Assembly (NCBI GenBank): GCA_020438665.1
Contig: JAGQUE010000059.1
Span: 1-15,794, forward strand
From: Nocardioidaceae bacterium
GTDB taxonomy: Bacteria; Actinomycetota; Actinomycetes; Propionibacteriales; Nocardioidaceae
Direction of reading: 5' to 3'
DNA: 15,794 bases
The notes under the pieces: model-generated
The model's input: the letters and a program-made list of their open reading frames with translations, nothing else
Databases searched by the model: none
Told to the model about the DNA's origin: nothing
Position numbers and translations under genes: made by a program
Shown here: positions 14,412 to 15,794 of the stretch, one piece after another
How positions within the stretch are numbered: the stretch's first letter is position 1
How the letters are laid out: each line of letters starts with the position of its first letter

Positions 14412-15511
14412 CGGAGCTCCCCGGCCTCGGCGACCTGGACGATGCGGGCGACGAGCGCCCGGTCCTGCGGGCGCTCACCCGGTCGCGCGGGGTGTTCGTC
14501 GGGGTCGACGTCGGAGGCACCAAGGTGCTCGCCGGGGTGGTGAGCTCGCGCGGGCGCGTGCTGCGGACCGCGCGCCGGTCGACACCCGGCCGCAGGGTCA
14601 GCCCCGGGATCGTCGAGGAGGCCGTGGTCGCCGCCGTTCGCGAGGCCGCCGGGGACGCGCCGCTGCGTGGTGTCGGGGTGGCCGCTGCCGGCTTCGTCGA
14701 CGGCGACGGCGAACGCGTCATGTTCGCCCCACACCTGCCCTGGCAGGGCGAGGACGTGCGCGCGCGGTTCGGCCGGCGGCTGCGGGTGCCGGTCGTCCTC
14801 GACAACGACGCCAACTGCGCCGCCGTCGCGGAGTGGGCGTACGGCGCGGCGCGCGGCACCGAGTCGGCCCTGATGATCACGCTCGGCACCGGGATCGGTG
14901 GGGCGATCCTGCTCAACGGCCGCGTGCTGCGCGGTGTCAACGGGATGGCCGGAGAGTTCGGCCACATGCAGGTGGTCCCCGACGGCCGGTCCTGCCACTG
15001 CGGTGGCACGGGCTGCTGGGAGGAGTACTGCAGTGGGAGCGCCCTGGTGCGCTATGCCCGCGAGGCTTTCGGGCAGCAGCCGACGATGCTCGAGGAGCTC
15101 TGCGGAGGCCAGCCGGCGCGGCTCACGGGGCCGATGGTCACCGCCGCCGCCGAAGCCGGTGACCTCGTCGCCCGACAGGCTTTCGCGCAGGTGGGTGGCT
15201 GGCTGGGTGTCGGCGTGGCCAACCTCGTGGCCGCCGTCGACCCGGAGGCCGTCGTGATCGGCGGCGGGGTGGTCGACGCAGGCGAGCGCCTGCTAGCCCC
15301 CGCGAGGCTGGCGCTCACCCGGTCGCTGGTGGGCGCCGAGCACCGGCTGCTTCCCGAGCTACGCCCCGCCCAGCTCGGGCCCCAGGCGGGGCTGGTGGGC
15401 GCCGCCGTGCTCGTCCGCCGGCTGACGATCCGCCGGGAGCGCCCGCCGTCGACGCTCAGACCTGAGCGCCGTCGTCCCAGGGGTCGCGCGGCTCGTTGGG
15501 CATGGCGCTGA
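14408..15511 (+). CDS. Second ROK-family sugar kinase with a basic C-terminal tail
   Basis: 367 residues. The fold is the same as its neighbour: DVGGTK (34-39), catalytic Asp134 in LDNDANCAAVAEW, GEFGH (182-186) and zinc residues Cys196, Cys198 and Cys203, with His186. All key residues are present, so it should be active, with glucose or a related sugar as substrate. It differs from the first kinase by a 27-residue N-terminal extension and a tail from about 337 that is about one-third arginine (RRLTIRRERPP...RAARWAWR). The tail is encoded in part over the convergent gene. The ATG overlaps the glkA stop. Tandem position and similar motifs suggest an old duplication; a different substrate is possible. 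Confidence 0.88.
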   Translation: MTELPGLGDLDDAGDERPVLRALTRSRGVFVGVDVGGTKVLAGVVSSRGRVLRTARRSTPGRRVSPGIVEEAVVAAVREAAGDAPLRGVGVAAAGFVDGDGERVMFAPHLPWQGEDVRARFGRRLRVPVVLDNDANCAAVAEWAYGAARGTESALMITLGTGIGGAILLNGRVLRGVNGMAGEFGHMQVVPDGRSCHCGGTGCWEEYCSGSALVRYAREAFGQQPTMLEELCGGQPARLTGPMVTAAAEAGDLVARQAFAQVGGWLGVGVANLVAAVDPEAVVIGGGVVDAGERLLAPARLALTRSLVGAEHRLLPELRPAQLGPQAGLVGAAVLVRRLTIRRERPPSTLRPERRRPRGRAARWAWR

Positions 15512-15794
15512 CGAGGTAGGCGAAGCCGCCCAGGAACCAGATCACCAGCAGGGCGTCGATCAGCGTGGGCACCGGCAGCGAGAAGATCACCACGATCATC
15601 AACGCCAGCGGTGCGACCAGGACACCGGCCCAGGCCAGCAGGACCGGCGGGTCGGCCTTGGGCAACGGTGGCGGCACCGGCGCCACGAACCGGTCGTCCC
15701 ACTCCAGGTGGGCACCCGGGCTCTCCTCGGCCGCGGCCCTGGCGGCGGATCGTCGCTGCTCGAGCTCCGCCAGCTCGTCGTCGGACAGCTCGGC
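15456..15794 (-). CDS. Small membrane protein, 5' end beyond the right edge
   Basis: The visible 112 residues are the C-terminal part of an open frame that continues past the window with no stop. It begins with an acidic, helical, coiled-coil-like stretch (LSDDELAELEQRRSAARAAA), then a Pro-rich linker (VAPVPPPLPKADPP). Two membrane segments follow at about 51-70 and 75-95 of the visible part, and it ends MPNEPRDPWDDGAQV. A GTG at 15686 would give a 76-residue form, but it lies inside the Pro-rich linker and the frame upstream reads as good protein, so the longer gene is preferred. I do not recognise the family. Its 3' end overlaps the ROK kinase gene by 56 bp on the other strand. Confidence 0.75.
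   Translation of the reverse strand, partial: AELSDDELAELEQRRSAARAAAEESPGAHLEWDDRFVAPVPPPLPKADPPVLLAWAGVLVAPLALMIVVIFSLPVPTLIDALLVIWFLGGFAYLVSAMPNEPRDPWDDGAQV

Overview
This is a high-GC window whose genes, codon choice and gene families point to an actinomycete (Actinomycetota). The mix of a Gram-positive Tad/Flp locus with a glkA-like ROK cluster fits Nocardioidaceae or a close relative, but the genus is inference. Almost all of the window is coding. There are no rRNA, tRNA, CRISPR or transposase signals.

Left part (about 1-9440, all on the minus strand): a Tad (tight adherence) / Flp type IVc pilus locus. The main operon reads right to left from about 9194 to 626: cpaB, tadZ (cpaE-like), tadA (cpaF-like ATPase), an unusual tadB fused to a secreted-type von Willebrand factor A domain, tadC, a membrane sensor histidine kinase and a NarL/LuxR-type response regulator. 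Junctions are 29 nt, 4-bp overlap, 4-bp overlap, 1 nt, 7 nt and 1-bp overlap, so the two-component pair is physically part of the pilus operon. Two similar 10-bp hairpins follow the response regulator. Beyond them lie a small Flp pilin gene with its own upstream region (180-386) and the first codons of another gene with a similar start (1-13), probably a second pilin. The two small genes share a conserved 38-nt upstream block, and an 8-mer from it (TAGTCACA) recurs upstream of cpaB. The prepilin peptidase and TadE/F-type minor pilins are not in the window.

Middle: a long-chain acyl-CoA synthetase (FadD15-like) on the minus strand at 9443-11230, transcribed away from the divergent plus-strand operon.

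Right part (11399-15511, plus strand): SRPBCC lipid-binding-fold protein, ArsA/Get3-family ATPase with a C-terminal small-heat-shock-like domain, a small CX2CX2CX3H protein, and two tandem ROK-family sugar kinases, the first very close to actinobacterial GlkA. The last four genes overlap at each junction and look translationally coupled. At the right edge a convergent membrane-protein gene (15456 to beyond 15794) overlaps the end of the second ROK gene by 56 bp.

The most interesting material is the VWA-TadB fusion, the two-component system inside the tad operon, and the repeated upstream elements that could tie pilin and machine expression together.
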